DNA of 64,000 bases from UBA2988 sp965237965 (lineage in GTDB: Bacteria > Gemmatimonadota > Gemmatimonadetes > Longimicrobiales > Gaopeijiaceae), in assembly GCA_965237965.1 (NCBI GenBank), contig CBDEGT010000003.1, forward strand, positions 682,001-746,000, in the 5' to 3' direction. Shown piece by piece: positions 34,598 through 43,736 of the stretch; within the stretch, counting starts at the first letter, position 1, and each line of letters starts with the position of its first letter. The notes beneath the pieces are model-generated. The model was not told where the DNA came from. It did no database searches and saw only the letters and a program-made list of their open reading frames with translations. The position numbers and the translations under genes are program-made.

Positions 34598-34705
34598 TTA
34601 CGTAGTGGTCGAAGTGCACGACAGTATCATGAAGTCAGCCAGCTTGCCAGTCTCGATCGAGCGCTTCACGCCTCCTCGGAAATCGTGCCGCAGAGCTTCG
34701 AGCAT
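34598..34705 (-). pseudogene. C-terminal relic of a third YtcJ-like amidohydrolase
   Basis: A 35-codon minus-strand frame translates to MLEALRHDFRGG, then VKRSIETGKLADFMIL and a stop. SIETGKLADFMIL is the signature of the closing beta-sandwich in amidohydrolases A and B (TIEPGKLADFVILSDD, SIEVGKAADLVVLGED). No upstream catalytic domain or longer frame is present in the 317-bp gap (34502-34818), so it is a fragment left by deletion. The rest of this gap shows nothing else I recognise. Confidence 0.6.
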
Positions 34706-34818
34706 CCAACGCCCGCGGCCCGATTTCCGAATCTTCCCTGTCCGAGCCCAGCACCGATCGGCCGATCTTCACAAGATTGGAGATTGGTTCACAAGCAGCT
34801 CGGAAGATCTGCCAGACG

Positions 34819-36261
34819 TCAATAGCGCCCCAGTCGCTTTCGATAGGAGAGCACTTCTGTCTTCAACATGGGAGCAAGCAGGTACAACCCAAGAAGGTTG
34901 GGAATCGCCACGACCAAGATTATGGCATCCGACAGATCGATCAGGGCGCCGAGTTGGACGCTGCTGCCTAGGACGACGAAGCCGCAGAAGACCAGCTTGA
35001 ACCCCGCCTCAACGAGCCGATGCTCCCCGGTGAGGTAGGTGAGCGACTTGAGGCCGTAATAGCTCCAAGAAAGCATGGTAGAGAAGGCGAACAGCACAGC
35101 CGCGATGGAAAGCGGTACGGGTGACCACGACAGCGTGCTTTCGAACGCTCTCGTGGTCAAGTCGATCCCATTGATACCTGAATCTGCCAACGCCGGATCG
35201 TACACGGTTGTCACGATTACCAAGGCCGTCATGGTGCAGATGACCACTGTATCGATGAACGGCTCCAGCAAGCTGACGAACCCCTCTGTGGCCGGCTCGT
35301 CTGTCTGGACCGCAGAGTGGGCGATCGCTGCGGAACCGAGGCCGGCCTCGTTCGAGAACACCGCTCTACGAAAGCCGATGATCATGACCCCGATAAAGCC
35401 TCCACCGACGCTGTCCGCGCTGAAGGCACCCTGCCAAATCTGGACGACGGCGTTTGGCAGTCTTTCTATGTTCATCACCAGAATCAACAGGGCGGAGAGC
35501 ACATACAACACCGCCATGAAGGGGACGAGCTTGGACGTGACCCTGGCGATGCTCTTGATCCCGCCTACGATTACCAATGCCACCGTGATGGCCATGATGA
35601 GACCCAGCAGCCAAGCTCTGTCATCAAAGAAGCTGGAGCTACCACCGGTTACGTCGATCAAGATCGCTGCGGCCTGATTGGACTGGAACATATTGCCGAT
35701 GCCAAGGCAGCCCAGCACCATGCTCGCAGCGTAGAACATCCCGAGCCCCCGCCCCACCCGGGGTAGTTTTCGCAGAGCCAGTCCGTGCAGCAGGTAGTAC
35801 ATCGGACCACCGCTGACCGAACCGTCGTCATGTGTATGCCGGAACTTCACCGACATCGTGCATTCAGCGAACTTCGTGCTCATGCCGAGCAGACCGGCGA
35901 TGATCATCCACATCGTGGCGCCCGGCCCGCCCAGGGAAATGGCCACGGCCACACCGGCGATGTTCCCGATCCCGACCGTTCCCGACACTGCGGTGGCCAG
36001 GGCCTGAAATGGGGTCACCTCACCAGGCTGCGAGGGATCCGTATAACGCCCCGCAACGAGGTGCAACGCGTGTTTGAACCCACGCAGATTGATGAAGCCC
36101 AGATAGAGGGTGAAGAACACGCCCCCCGCAATGAGCCACGCGACGATCAGGGGCACTCTCGTCCCAGCCACCGGGACCGAGTAAAACACGAATTGGGAAA
36201 CCAGATCGGCGAGAGGCCGCATCGCGCGGTCGATCAGTTGGTCAATGCTCATGTCGGACAT
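34819..36261 (-). CDS. Alanine/glycine:cation symporter (AGCS family)
   Basis: The 480-residue protein is an AGCS sodium (or proton):alanine/glycine symporter with about 11 helices. Family signatures are PFQALATAVSGTVGIGNIAGVAVAISLGGPGATMWM and FRRAVFSNEAGLGSAAIAHSAVQTDEPATEGFVSLLEPFIDT. It imports alanine or glycine across the inner membrane. The start is uncertain: ATG at 36259-36261 or 36250-36252, with no strong ribosome site at either, or an upstream GTG at 36294. Alanine dehydrogenase is encoded 5 kb away on the same strand, so the two may work together in using alanine. Confidence 0.93.
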   Translation of the reverse strand: MSDMSIDQLIDRAMRPLADLVSQFVFYSVPVAGTRVPLIVAWLIAGGVFFTLYLGFINLRGFKHALHLVAGRYTDPSQPGEVTPFQALATAVSGTVGIGNIAGVAVAISLGGPGATMWMIIAGLLGMSTKFAECTMSVKFRHTHDDGSVSGGPMYYLLHGLALRKLPRVGRGLGMFYAASMVLGCLGIGNMFQSNQAAAILIDVTGGSSSFFDDRAWLLGLIMAITVALVIVGGIKSIARVTSKLVPFMAVLYVLSALLILVMNIERLPNAVVQIWQGAFSADSVGGGFIGVMIIGFRRAVFSNEAGLGSAAIAHSAVQTDEPATEGFVSLLEPFIDTVVICTMTALVIVTTVYDPALADSGINGIDLTTRAFESTLSWSPVPLSIAAVLFAFSTMLSWSYYGLKSLTYLTGEHRLVEAGFKLVFCGFVVLGSSVQLGALIDLSDAIILVVAIPNLLGLYLLAPMLKTEVLSYRKRLGRY

Positions 36262-36342
36262 CCATGAGTGGAGTAGGCGCGGACGCGACAGCACAAGCCA
36301 TCTTCATTTTTTCTACCACCAGATCTGGACGTAGAGCTCCGT

Positions 36343-38601
36343 TCAGAAAGCCAAGAGCCGGGTTACTTTGACCGCGATGCTCCGCTCGGGATCCACGTCT
36401 CCGTCGACGGCTCGCCGCTCTGAATACACGAGGTAGAGATCACTGAGCGGGGCGTGGATAAAGCGTACACGTAGGTTCGAAACGACCTCGTCCGTAAGGC
36501 CGTTGTATTGGACGAACCCATTCATCTGCAGAGTGGTAGTGGGATTCAGGCTCACCTTCAGCCCCGCGAGGTCAGCGACGAAATCTCCATCTGGAAGGGA
36601 AATTTCGCTCCGGGTGAGGGTTGTCTCCAGAGCGAGGTGAGGAATCGGATGCCAGACTCCACCCCCTCCGTAGGACGTCTGGGTCCCGTCGAAGTAGCCG
36701 CCGTGGGATACTGAGACGTTCGCTGACAAGATCCGGGCCGGACTCGTCCTGTGCGAGAAGGCGACTGCCTGCGTCTGGTAGTCGCCCACGCCGATGCTGA
36801 GCTCGGAACGACTCACTCCGAAGGGCTCGAAGAGCCGCTCGAAGAGGTGCTCATACTTCAACGTCGATCGCGATCCGTCGTCAAAAGTGAAGCCGAGCCC
36901 TCCGCCGACGCTCCGGGTCTCGAGCACCGACTCCAGATTGGTGAAGTAGTCGATCGTGACGTAGGGGTTGATCTCCTGAAGGGCAAGGCCCTCTACAGGA
37001 GGATGCACCCCGAAGGTGGCGTAGTAGTGGTTGATCCCCCGCCGGCGCACGAACCCGAGGCCCGGATCGAACCCCGGACCCAACCGCCGGTACAGGACGG
37101 ACGTGTCCCAGAACGAATCGCGCCAGCCGGCCGAAAGCCTGAGAGCCAGTCGGTTCTTCAGGTCGCCCTCCAGTTCGGAACCCTCGGCGGCCGCGACATA
37201 CGACGTCAGGAGCAAGTGGTCGGCGAGCGTGAAGTTCGCGTCTATGCCGAACGCCCGGTTGTCGACCGGTTGGCCTTCTTCTCCGACAAGGTCCCGGTGC
37301 GTCACCATAAAACCGACGTTGGAGGCTCCCAACACACGACGGCGCAGGCGGAAGACCGCGAAGTTCTCCGACGCCCGGCCGGACGCCTCATCGGTACGCA
37401 TCGCGAGAGCTCCGACCTCGAACTGGCCCACGCTTCCCGTCAGGCGGGCCCCACCCGCGATCGGGATGAGCTCCCCCCCGGAAGACAGACCTACGCGCCG
37501 CGTGTGGAAGAGGGTGAAGTCCCTTCCCGAGACGCTCAGCCGGAACTCCCTCGGCGTTCCGTCACCGAACTCGAACATGCCGGAGTTCTCAATGAAGAAA
37601 TTCCGACGCTCGGGAAAGAAGAGGGGGAATCGCGTCAGATTGACCTGCAACTCGTCCACCTCGACATGGGAAAAATCAGTTCGGTACGTAGCGTCCAACG
37701 TGAGGCTGGACGTGACGCCGTACTTGAGGTCCAGGCCGGCGTCCACCTCGTCTCCGCCGGCGACGCCTTCAGAACCCAGGGCCACGGAGCCCCGGACGTA
37801 GGGCTCCAGCCATAGGTTCCGTCCCTGCTCGAGCCCTACGAATCCGGTCAAGGTTCCCGCGCGGGAGACCTTGGGCTGGAACTCCCGTCGCTCCAGTGGG
37901 GACCACGTCGAGGACTCGTTGATCCTTCTGATGCGCCTCTGGACGTTGGAGCCCCAGTCCTGGCTGCCTTCAGCCCCCTCGAAGCGGAGAGTAGACCACG
38001 GAATCGCGATTTCCATGGTCCATCCGAAGTCGGTGAGCTGCGTCTCGACCTGTACCACGCCGTCCCACGCGTTGTTCAGGATGCGCATGTCGTCGAACGC
38101 CTGGGCGTCGCCGACCGCGCCGTAAGGATTGATTAAGAAGAGAAATGAATTCCGTCGATCCAGATTCGTGTCCAGCACGAAGGAGAGGACGTCCGAGTCG
38201 AGGGGTGGGAAATCCCTCTCCAGGCTCGTTACCGTGATGTTGCCGGGCTCATCGTAGAGGATTCCGGAGAGATAGAAGGCCTCGTCGTCGTAAAGGACCC
38301 GAACGATTGTATGTTGGGTGGCGGGGTAGCCCATATCCGGTCTCGACTGGATGAACCGGGTAATCGGCGGTGCTTCCTCCCAAACGGCTTCGTCCGGCCG
38401 GCCATCGATGACGATCGGTCCGGAGGCTCGCGTGGCGGGATGGGTGGGCCTCGGGTAGCTGGTCGGATCGATGGGCCACTCGGGCTCTCCGGACACTCTA
38501 GCCTGCTCCTGACCGAATACCGCCCCTACCGCGAGGACCGCCGCCAGGACGGCAGATCCGCAGGCCCGAACCATCACCGGAAAAGTCCTCGAGACAATCA
38601 T
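36343..38601 (-). CDS. DUF5916 / CBM9-like secreted beta-barrel protein
   Basis: From the ATG at 38599-38601 the protein has 752 residues: a signal peptide ending AVFGQEQ and a carbohydrate-binding-family-9-like domain (about residues 40-230, PIVIDGRPDEAVWEEAPPIT, then FLINPYGAVGDAQ). A long DUF5916 barrel-like region follows (FPLFFPERRNFFIENSGMFEFG) and ends in TRLLAF. The architecture is common in Bacteroidota and Gemmatimonadota; function is unproven, with outer-membrane placement likely. A second start at 38722-38724 has a better-placed AGGGAG and would overlap the aminotransferase gene end by overlapping reading. The gene follows the aminotransferase on the same strand. Confidence 0.82.
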   Translation of the reverse strand: MIVSRTFPVMVRACGSAVLAAVLAVGAVFGQEQARVSGEPEWPIDPTSYPRPTHPATRASGPIVIDGRPDEAVWEEAPPITRFIQSRPDMGYPATQHTIVRVLYDDEAFYLSGILYDEPGNITVTSLERDFPPLDSDVLSFVLDTNLDRRNSFLFLINPYGAVGDAQAFDDMRILNNAWDGVVQVETQLTDFGWTMEIAIPWSTLRFEGAEGSQDWGSNVQRRIRRINESSTWSPLERREFQPKVSRAGTLTGFVGLEQGRNLWLEPYVRGSVALGSEGVAGGDEVDAGLDLKYGVTSSLTLDATYRTDFSHVEVDELQVNLTRFPLFFPERRNFFIENSGMFEFGDGTPREFRLSVSGRDFTLFHTRRVGLSSGGELIPIAGGARLTGSVGQFEVGALAMRTDEASGRASENFAVFRLRRRVLGASNVGFMVTHRDLVGEEGQPVDNRAFGIDANFTLADHLLLTSYVAAAEGSELEGDLKNRLALRLSAGWRDSFWDTSVLYRRLGPGFDPGLGFVRRRGINHYYATFGVHPPVEGLALQEINPYVTIDYFTNLESVLETRSVGGGLGFTFDDGSRSTLKYEHLFERLFEPFGVSRSELSIGVGDYQTQAVAFSHRTSPARILSANVSVSHGGYFDGTQTSYGGGGVWHPIPHLALETTLTRSEISLPDGDFVADLAGLKVSLNPTTTLQMNGFVQYNGLTDEVVSNLRVRFIHAPLSDLYLVYSERRAVDGDVDPERSIAVKVTRLLAF

Positions 38602-38749
38602 GACATTCGCCCCTTTTGCGGGCTCAGACGCTGAAGCGGAACCGAGGGCAAGCGGGGCGACGACAACGACGCCTCGTGCCTTGACCGAGCCCGGACGGGG
38701 CGGAAAACAGAACGGACGATTCATCGCGATCTCCCTTCTCCGACGCAAC

Positions 38750-40150
38750 TCAGCCCTCAACCGCGCTGCACCCGTGCTCTATGCCCACCTTTACTGCAGC
38801 GACGATCTCGTCGACGTCCGCCGTCGTGACGATCAGAGGCGGTGCGATGTTGATGGTGTTGTTCAGGCCGGGGATGCTCCTGGTGGTCTTGCCGACCAGC
38901 ACGCCCTCCTCGGTGATCTTCCGCATGACCGAGTTCATCACGTCCTCGCCAACGGGCCTCTTCGAGGACTTGTCCGCCACGAGCTCCACGCCGACGAACA
39001 GTCCCCTGCCCCGGACATCTCCGACACACTCGTGGTCGGCCAACTCCCGCAGATGGTCATAGAGGTAATCCCCCACGACGCGGGCGTTTTCGATCAGTTG
39101 TTCGTCTTCGAGGATGCGCAGGTTTTCGAGGGCCGCGGCGAAGCCTCCCGTGCAGCCGCCGTAGGTACTGATGTCCCGGAAGTAGTCGTACGTGTCGCTG
39201 GGGTCGTGCAAGAACTTGTCGAAGACCTCGCTGCGAACGGCCGTGGCCGAGATCGGCGCATAGGCGCTGGCCATGCCCTTGGCCATGGTCACGATATCCG
39301 GCGCCACATCGTAGTGCTCGAAGCCGAACATCTTCCCGGTACGCCCGAACCCGCAGACGACCTCGTCGATGATCAGAATGACGCCGTATTTCGCGCAGAT
39401 CTCCTGAAGGATGGGATAGTATTCGTCGACCGGAGGAATGACACCACCGCCAGCCGTGATCGGCTCTACGATCACGGCGCCCACCGTCTCGGGTCCCTCC
39501 TCCTGGATGACGTCCTCCAGGACCCGGGCACACTCGATGTTGCAATCGGGATACGCGAGGTCAAACGGGCAGCGATAGCACAGCGCGTGAGGAAATCCAG
39601 CGAATCCCTCGGGGAAGGGGCCGTACTCCTCCTTCCGCTCCGGTTGTCCTGTGGCGGCCAAACAGGCGATGGTCGTTCCGTGGTAGTCCCGGTCCCGATA
39701 CAGGACCTTCGACTTCGCGTCCCCATTCAGGTGTGCGATCTGCCGCACCATCTTGAAGGCCTTCTCGTTGGCCTCGGATCCGCTGTTCGAGAAGTAGATC
39801 CGGTCCAGACCGGGGAGAAGCCCAGCCAGCCTATCAGCAAACTGAGCCGCCGGAACCGTCCCTGCTACTCCCGCATAGTACGGAAGCCGAACCAGCTGGT
39901 CGTACACAACCCGTGCCATGCTCTCGCGACCGTACCCCACGTTGACGCACCACACTCCCCCAGATGCGCCATCCAGGTACTCGTTACCGTGGATGTCCCG
40001 GACGCGGGCTCCCTCACCTTCCACGAAGATCTTTGGATCTTGCGACGCGAAAACCTTGTGCTGGATCAGATGATGCCAGAGATGATCCTTATCCTTCTGG
40101 ATGATCTCGTGTGCGTCGTGGTCGGACAGCAACGGCTCGCTTTCGAACAT
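38750..40150 (-). CDS. Class III (omega) aminotransferase
   Basis: The 466-residue PLP enzyme belongs to aminotransferase class III. It shows LWHHLIQHKVF, GNEYLDGASGGVWCVNVGYGR, the PLP-contact FSNSGSEANEKAFK, EPITAGGGVIPP, DEVVCGFGRTGKMFG and the Schiff-base lysine in TMAKGMASAYAPI. The N-terminus and WCVNVGYGR resemble taurine:pyruvate and beta-alanine/putrescine:pyruvate aminotransferases, which make alanine from pyruvate. It is not possible to choose the substrate from sequence alone. A cysteine-rich stretch (CYRCPFDLAYPDCNIEC) near residue 190 is unusual for this family. Upstream lie a palindrome (40181-40202) and an IS256-type element 58 bp from the start codon. Confidence 0.87.
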   Translation of the reverse strand: MFESEPLLSDHDAHEIIQKDKDHLWHHLIQHKVFASQDPKIFVEGEGARVRDIHGNEYLDGASGGVWCVNVGYGRESMARVVYDQLVRLPYYAGVAGTVPAAQFADRLAGLLPGLDRIYFSNSGSEANEKAFKMVRQIAHLNGDAKSKVLYRDRDYHGTTIACLAATGQPERKEEYGPFPEGFAGFPHALCYRCPFDLAYPDCNIECARVLEDVIQEEGPETVGAVIVEPITAGGGVIPPVDEYYPILQEICAKYGVILIIDEVVCGFGRTGKMFGFEHYDVAPDIVTMAKGMASAYAPISATAVRSEVFDKFLHDPSDTYDYFRDISTYGGCTGGFAAALENLRILEDEQLIENARVVGDYLYDHLRELADHECVGDVRGRGLFVGVELVADKSSKRPVGEDVMNSVMRKITEEGVLVGKTTRSIPGLNNTINIAPPLIVTTADVDEIVAAVKVGIEHGCSAVEG

Positions 40151-40180
40151 CTTATCTACTCTTCAACCCTGCGGGCCTTG

Positions 40181-40202
40181 GCGGGAACGACCATGTTCCC
40201 GC
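40181..40202. promoter_or_regulatory. Perfect 22-bp operator-like palindrome
   Basis: GCGGGAAC and GTTCCCGC are perfect inverted 8-mers with a 6-nt spacer, 31 bp upstream of the aminotransferase start codon. The right arm overlaps the first four bases of the target duplication of the adjoining insertion sequence. It is a likely binding site for a dimeric regulator; which one is unknown. Confidence 0.5.
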
Positions 40203-40208
40203 TATGAG

Positions 40209-41583
40209 AGGTAGGATCAAAAGGTGTGTAAAAAGAGAGGCGACGTACCTTTCCGCTGAGATTTAAACCAGCGAGCCCGGGTGACAGCCCGGGGAAAGGA
40301 ACGTCGCCTCATGAGAGAGGATATCGCGGGACCCCAGGGTGCGTCCAGCAGGCCGATGTGGGAGACGCTCGAGGGGATGGTTAGGGAGAAGGCGCAGGAG
40401 TTCATCCAACAGATCATGGAGGAGGAAGTCACGGAGTTGTTAGGCCGGGAGAAGTCAGAGCGCAGGAGTACGGTGGACTCGGCCGAGGGCTACCGCAACG
40501 GATATGGCAAGCCGAGGCGGTTGGCGATGAGCTCGGGCACGATCATGCTCCGACGCCCTCGGGTTCGGGGCGTCGAGGAGCGGTTCGAGAGTCGGGTGTT
40601 GCCGTTGTTCGCACGACGGACGAAGGAGCTGGGTGCTCTGCTTCCGGAGCTGTATCTGCACGGGCTGGCGGAGGGAGACTTCGAGCTGGCGATGCGGGGC
40701 CTGCTGGGCGAGGGGGCCCCGTTGTCGAAGTCTTCGATTCGGCGGCTGCGGGCGGGATGGACGGCGGAATTCGAGGAATGGTCGAAGCGCTCGCTGGCCG
40801 ACCGTGAGGTCGTCTACGTCTGGGCGGACGGGATCTACGTGAAGGCGGGGCTCGAGCGGGACAAGGCAGCACTGCTGGTGGTTCTGGGCGCGATGCGAGA
40901 CGGGACGAAGGAAGTGTTGGCCCTGAGATCGGGCTACCGAGAGTCGGTCGAGTCCTGGTCGGAGGTGTTGCGGGATCTGAAGGCACGCGGCATCGAGGCG
41001 CCCCGGCTTCTGATGGCGGACGGTAACGCGGCGATCTGGGGCGCAGTACGGCAGGTATGGCCTGAGGCGGGCGAGCAACGGTGCTGGAACCACAAGATGA
41101 GGAACGTGCTGGACCGGCTGCCGCAGCGGGAGCAGAGCGAGGCGAAGGATCTTCTCAGGGCCGTGGTCTACGCACCGAGCCGGTCCGAGGCTGTGAAGGC
41201 CCGCGAAGTGTTCGCCAGGCGCTACAGGCCGTGGTATCCGAAGGCGGTGGACGTACTCGAGGACGACTGGGAGCGGATGGTGGCGTTCTACGACTTCCCC
41301 GAGGATCACTGGAAGCATCTACGCACGACGAACGTGGTCGAGAGCCCGTTCGCTGCGGTACGGCTCAGGACGACGGCGGCGAAGCGATTCAAGCGGGTCG
41401 AGAGCGCTACGGCACTGATCTGGAAGTTGCTCTTGGTGGCCGAGAAGCGCTTCCGAAGGCTCGACGCTCCTCACCTCCTCAAGGACGTGTTTGAAGGAAG
41501 GAAGCTCGAAGACGGAAAGCCCGTCTCAACCCAACAGCGGAAGAATGCCGCCTGATACGTTTACACACCTATTGACCCAACCT
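40209..41583 (+). mobile_element. Complete IS256-family insertion sequence
   Basis: The element is about 1375 bp. Its ends are inverted repeats: AGGTAGGATCAAAAGGTGTG at the left and, read inward from the right, AGGTTGGGTCAATAGGTGTG, with three mismatches in 24 bp through TAAA. It is flanked by matching CCGCTATGAG on both sides (40199-40208 and 41584-41593), in line with the 8-9 bp duplications of IS256 relatives. Intact ends, duplication and transposase indicate a fairly recent insertion. Confidence 0.88.
40311..41555 (+). CDS. IS256-family (mutator-type) transposase
   Basis: The 414-residue transposase starts at the ATG at 40311 and has the full DDE set of the mutator family: Asp in VYVWADGIYVKAGLERDK, Asp in LLMADGNAAIWGAVRQ, and Glu in NVVESPFAAVRLRT. 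RCWNHKMRNVLDRLP, which precedes the helical insertion, is also typical. It catalyses cut-out and insertion through the 24-bp ends. The frame is intact without internal stops. Confidence 0.95.
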   Translation: MREDIAGPQGASSRPMWETLEGMVREKAQEFIQQIMEEEVTELLGREKSERRSTVDSAEGYRNGYGKPRRLAMSSGTIMLRRPRVRGVEERFESRVLPLFARRTKELGALLPELYLHGLAEGDFELAMRGLLGEGAPLSKSSIRRLRAGWTAEFEEWSKRSLADREVVYVWADGIYVKAGLERDKAALLVVLGAMRDGTKEVLALRSGYRESVESWSEVLRDLKARGIEAPRLLMADGNAAIWGAVRQVWPEAGEQRCWNHKMRNVLDRLPQREQSEAKDLLRAVVYAPSRSEAVKAREVFARRYRPWYPKAVDVLEDDWERMVAFYDFPEDHWKHLRTTNVVESPFAAVRLRTTAAKRFKRVESATALIWKLLLVAEKRFRRLDAPHLLKDVFEGRKLEDGKPVSTQQRKNAA

Positions 41584-41593
41584 CCGCTATGAG

Positions 41594-42227
41594 GTCAGAG
41601 ACGCGCCACCTTCACGCTGGCGTCCGCGACTGTCGCATTCAGCGGGACGATGCACAGGCGCCTGAGCGTCACCTCCCCTCCACCACTGGCACGCCGTCGC
41701 GGCGAATTACGTCGTTGACGCGAATTCTGCTCTGGGGCCCCTGGGGAGTTGGAGCCAGAGCCAGTGTAGCGTCACAGAATAGCACGCAACAGAACTCGTA
41801 GTTGATTGGGGTCCGTGGGACTTCCAATTCGTGACTACCCGACCGTGGCGCGGAGACCGTGCGAGGCTCGAGAGCCTCTTCCGCCGGCGCACGGCACTAG
41901 GAGAACAGGCTTCAAGCAGCAACGGAAGGGTAGTGGCGGCTGAGAATCACCCGGGGCTACGGAGAACCGGGCGATAATATCCAAGGCGGCTTGCCCAATA
42001 CGAGTCGGAAGGGGTGGCGATGGGCTGCGGAGCAAACCTGGCAGGGCGGACCGTGGGCCGAATATCTTTCCCTAGCAGGGGTGAAGGTGCTACCGGTTGG
42101 AGTTGCCCAGATTCTCACTCATCAGCCAACGGAGTTTGAGCGCCTCGCCGGTTCACGCAGAGAACGGCCGCTGTCGTTTCCAGCAGTGAGGCGATCGATT
42201 CGCCCATCATCCACAGGGAGCAGGAGC
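41594..42227. other. 634-bp region without a recognised gene
   Basis: Between the IS256-type element and the interrupted peptidase gene no convincing coding frame, RNA gene or repeat is visible on either strand. On the minus strand a short tail ending VTLRRLCIVPLNATV..VARL and a stop at about 41596 could be the C-terminus of a lost gene, but it has no start or family match. The last 100 bp are presumably the promoter of the peptidase gene. Confidence 0.5.
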
Positions 42228-42534
42228 ATGATCACACTGGATCATCAGGAAAGGCGACAAGGACGCCGGGTGACAAGGATCCGAGCACGTGTGACGCTCA
42301 CGAGCATGATCCTGACGATCGCGACGAGCACGCACATGGGGGTGTCCGCTCAACAGCAGATCCCGGGTTTCACCCCGGTGAGCTCCAGCGCACAAGCCCG
42401 GTACGAGGAGCGGTTCCTCGGGACTGTGGAACCTGGCAGGATTATCGATCACCATGAGTTCATGGCGAGAGGCCCTGCGGAGGACGCGACACCGGGTGGA
42501 CTGCGGCGCGTCCGGTACATCCAGTCGGAGCTAG

Positions 42535-43736
42535 GGAAGCTCTGAGCAAGGCCCTTCTGGGGGCGGTGCGAGACGGAGGGAGCCGGTTTCAGCGGTCTTG
42601 GGGGCGATGACGGGCTGAAAACGCGCCCAACCGGCATGTTCTGGCCGATGATCCCCTCGTTGCGCCCCGCGTGGGCGGATGTTTCCCGCGCCGGCCGCTC
42701 ACGCCGTCGAATAGCGGCCCGCCACAAGCAGGTTCGCGAAGCCCAGGAGCAGCGCGATCCGTTCCATGTTCTTGGCCAGCCCGCGGTAGCGAACCTTCCG
42801 GTAACCGAAGCGGCGCTTCACATACAGGAACGGGTGCTCCACCTTTGCCCGCACCGAGGCCTTGTCCCGCTCGCGCAGCCACCGCGCCCCGCCCTGCTCC
42901 AGGAGCCGCCGCCGCCCCGGTCTCATCGCCACATGCCACTGCACCGGACGGCCTCCCGTGTCCACCCACTTCTCGATCCCCCGGTAGCCCGCGTCCGCCC
43001 ACACCTCCTCCTCGCCGCCGTGAAGCAACGCCCCCGCCTCCCGAAGATCGTGCGTGTTCGCCGGCGTCGCCCGCACGCCATGCACCAGTCCCGTCTCCGC
43101 GTCCACCCCGATGTGCGCCTTCATCCCGAAGTGCCACTCGTTGCCCTTCCTCGTCTGATGCATCTCCGGATCCCGCGCCCCCTCCCGGTTCTTCGTCGAT
43201 GACGGCGCCGCGATGATGCTCGCGTCCACAATCGTCCCCGCCCGCACCCGGTAGCCCCGCTCCGCCAGGTGCGCGTTGATCTCCTCGAACAAACCACGCC
43301 CCAGCCTGTGCCGCTCCAGCAGGTGCCGAAAGTTCAGAATCGTCGTCTCGTCCGGCAGCGGACCCGTCAAACGCAGCCCCGCGAACCGCCGCACCGACTC
43401 GATCTCGTACAGCATGTCCTCCATCCCCGGGTCGCTCAGGTTGTAGAACAGCTGCACGCAGTGAATCCTCAGCATCGCCGCCAACGGGTACGGCTGCCGC
43501 CCCCGCCCCGCCTTCGGATACAACGGCCGAATCCGCGCCTCCAGACGCTCCCACGGAATCAGCGCCTCCATCCGCTCCAGAAACAGCTCCCGCCGCGTCC
43601 GCCGCTTCTTCCCCTCGTACTCCACATCCGCGAACGTCACCTGCTCCATCGTCCGCCTCCCCGATCGTCCCGCTCAGCCCTTGAACTCCCGCCCCGTAAA
43701 TCTAATGTCCCAGGGACCGACTTATTCAGAGTATTC
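42535..43736 (-). mobile_element. IS5-group insertion sequence within the peptidase gene
   Basis: The 1202-bp element has imperfect terminal inverted repeats: GGAAGCTCTGAGCAAG at the left and GAATACTCTGAATAAG read inward from the right. The left end is close to the GGAAGGTGCGAACAAG of IS5. It is bordered by CTAG at 42531-42534 and 43737-43740, the YTAR target duplication of the IS5 group. Orientation is given by its transposase. Confidence 0.92.
42699..43649 (-). CDS. IS5-family transposase
   Basis: The 316-residue transposase is a near-complete match in layout to that of IS5. It shows TFADVEYEGKKRRTRRELFL, PLYPKAGRGRQPYPLAAMLRIHC, the first Asp in GTIVDASIIAAPSSTKN, the second in VWADAGYRG, and the Glu in RAKVEHPF with the downstream YRGLAKN. 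GGGGAGG lies about 6 nt before the ATG at 43647-43649. The frame is uninterrupted, so the element could still move. A long plus-strand frame over it is only its shadow. Confidence 0.95.
   Translation of the reverse strand: MEQVTFADVEYEGKKRRTRRELFLERMEALIPWERLEARIRPLYPKAGRGRQPYPLAAMLRIHCVQLFYNLSDPGMEDMLYEIESVRRFAGLRLTGPLPDETTILNFRHLLERHRLGRGLFEEINAHLAERGYRVRAGTIVDASIIAAPSSTKNREGARDPEMHQTRKGNEWHFGMKAHIGVDAETGLVHGVRATPANTHDLREAGALLHGGEEEVWADAGYRGIEKWVDTGGRPVQWHVAMRPGRRRLLEQGGARWLRERDKASVRAKVEHPFLYVKRRFGYRKVRYRGLAKNMERIALLLGFANLLVAGRYSTA

Noticed and set aside
38600..40207. 535-codon plus-strand open frame
   Set aside because: It lies opposite the class III aminotransferase, which has every family motif. 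High GC makes long antisense frames common here, and no family is recognisable in this one.
40214..40240. Outward promoter from the IS256-type left end into the aminotransferase
   Set aside because: A TTGATC hexamer reads outward, but no acceptable -10 appears 16-18 nt further, so a hybrid promoter is not supported.
42589..43554. Gly/Ala-rich minus-strand frame inside the IS5 element
   Set aside because: It is an out-of-frame reading of the transposase gene, which has complete DDE motifs in another frame.
43269..43736. Upstream extension of the peptidase 3' part over the insertion sequence
   Set aside because: This part is the antisense of the IS5 transposase; peptidase sequence begins only at 43741 after the CTAG duplication.
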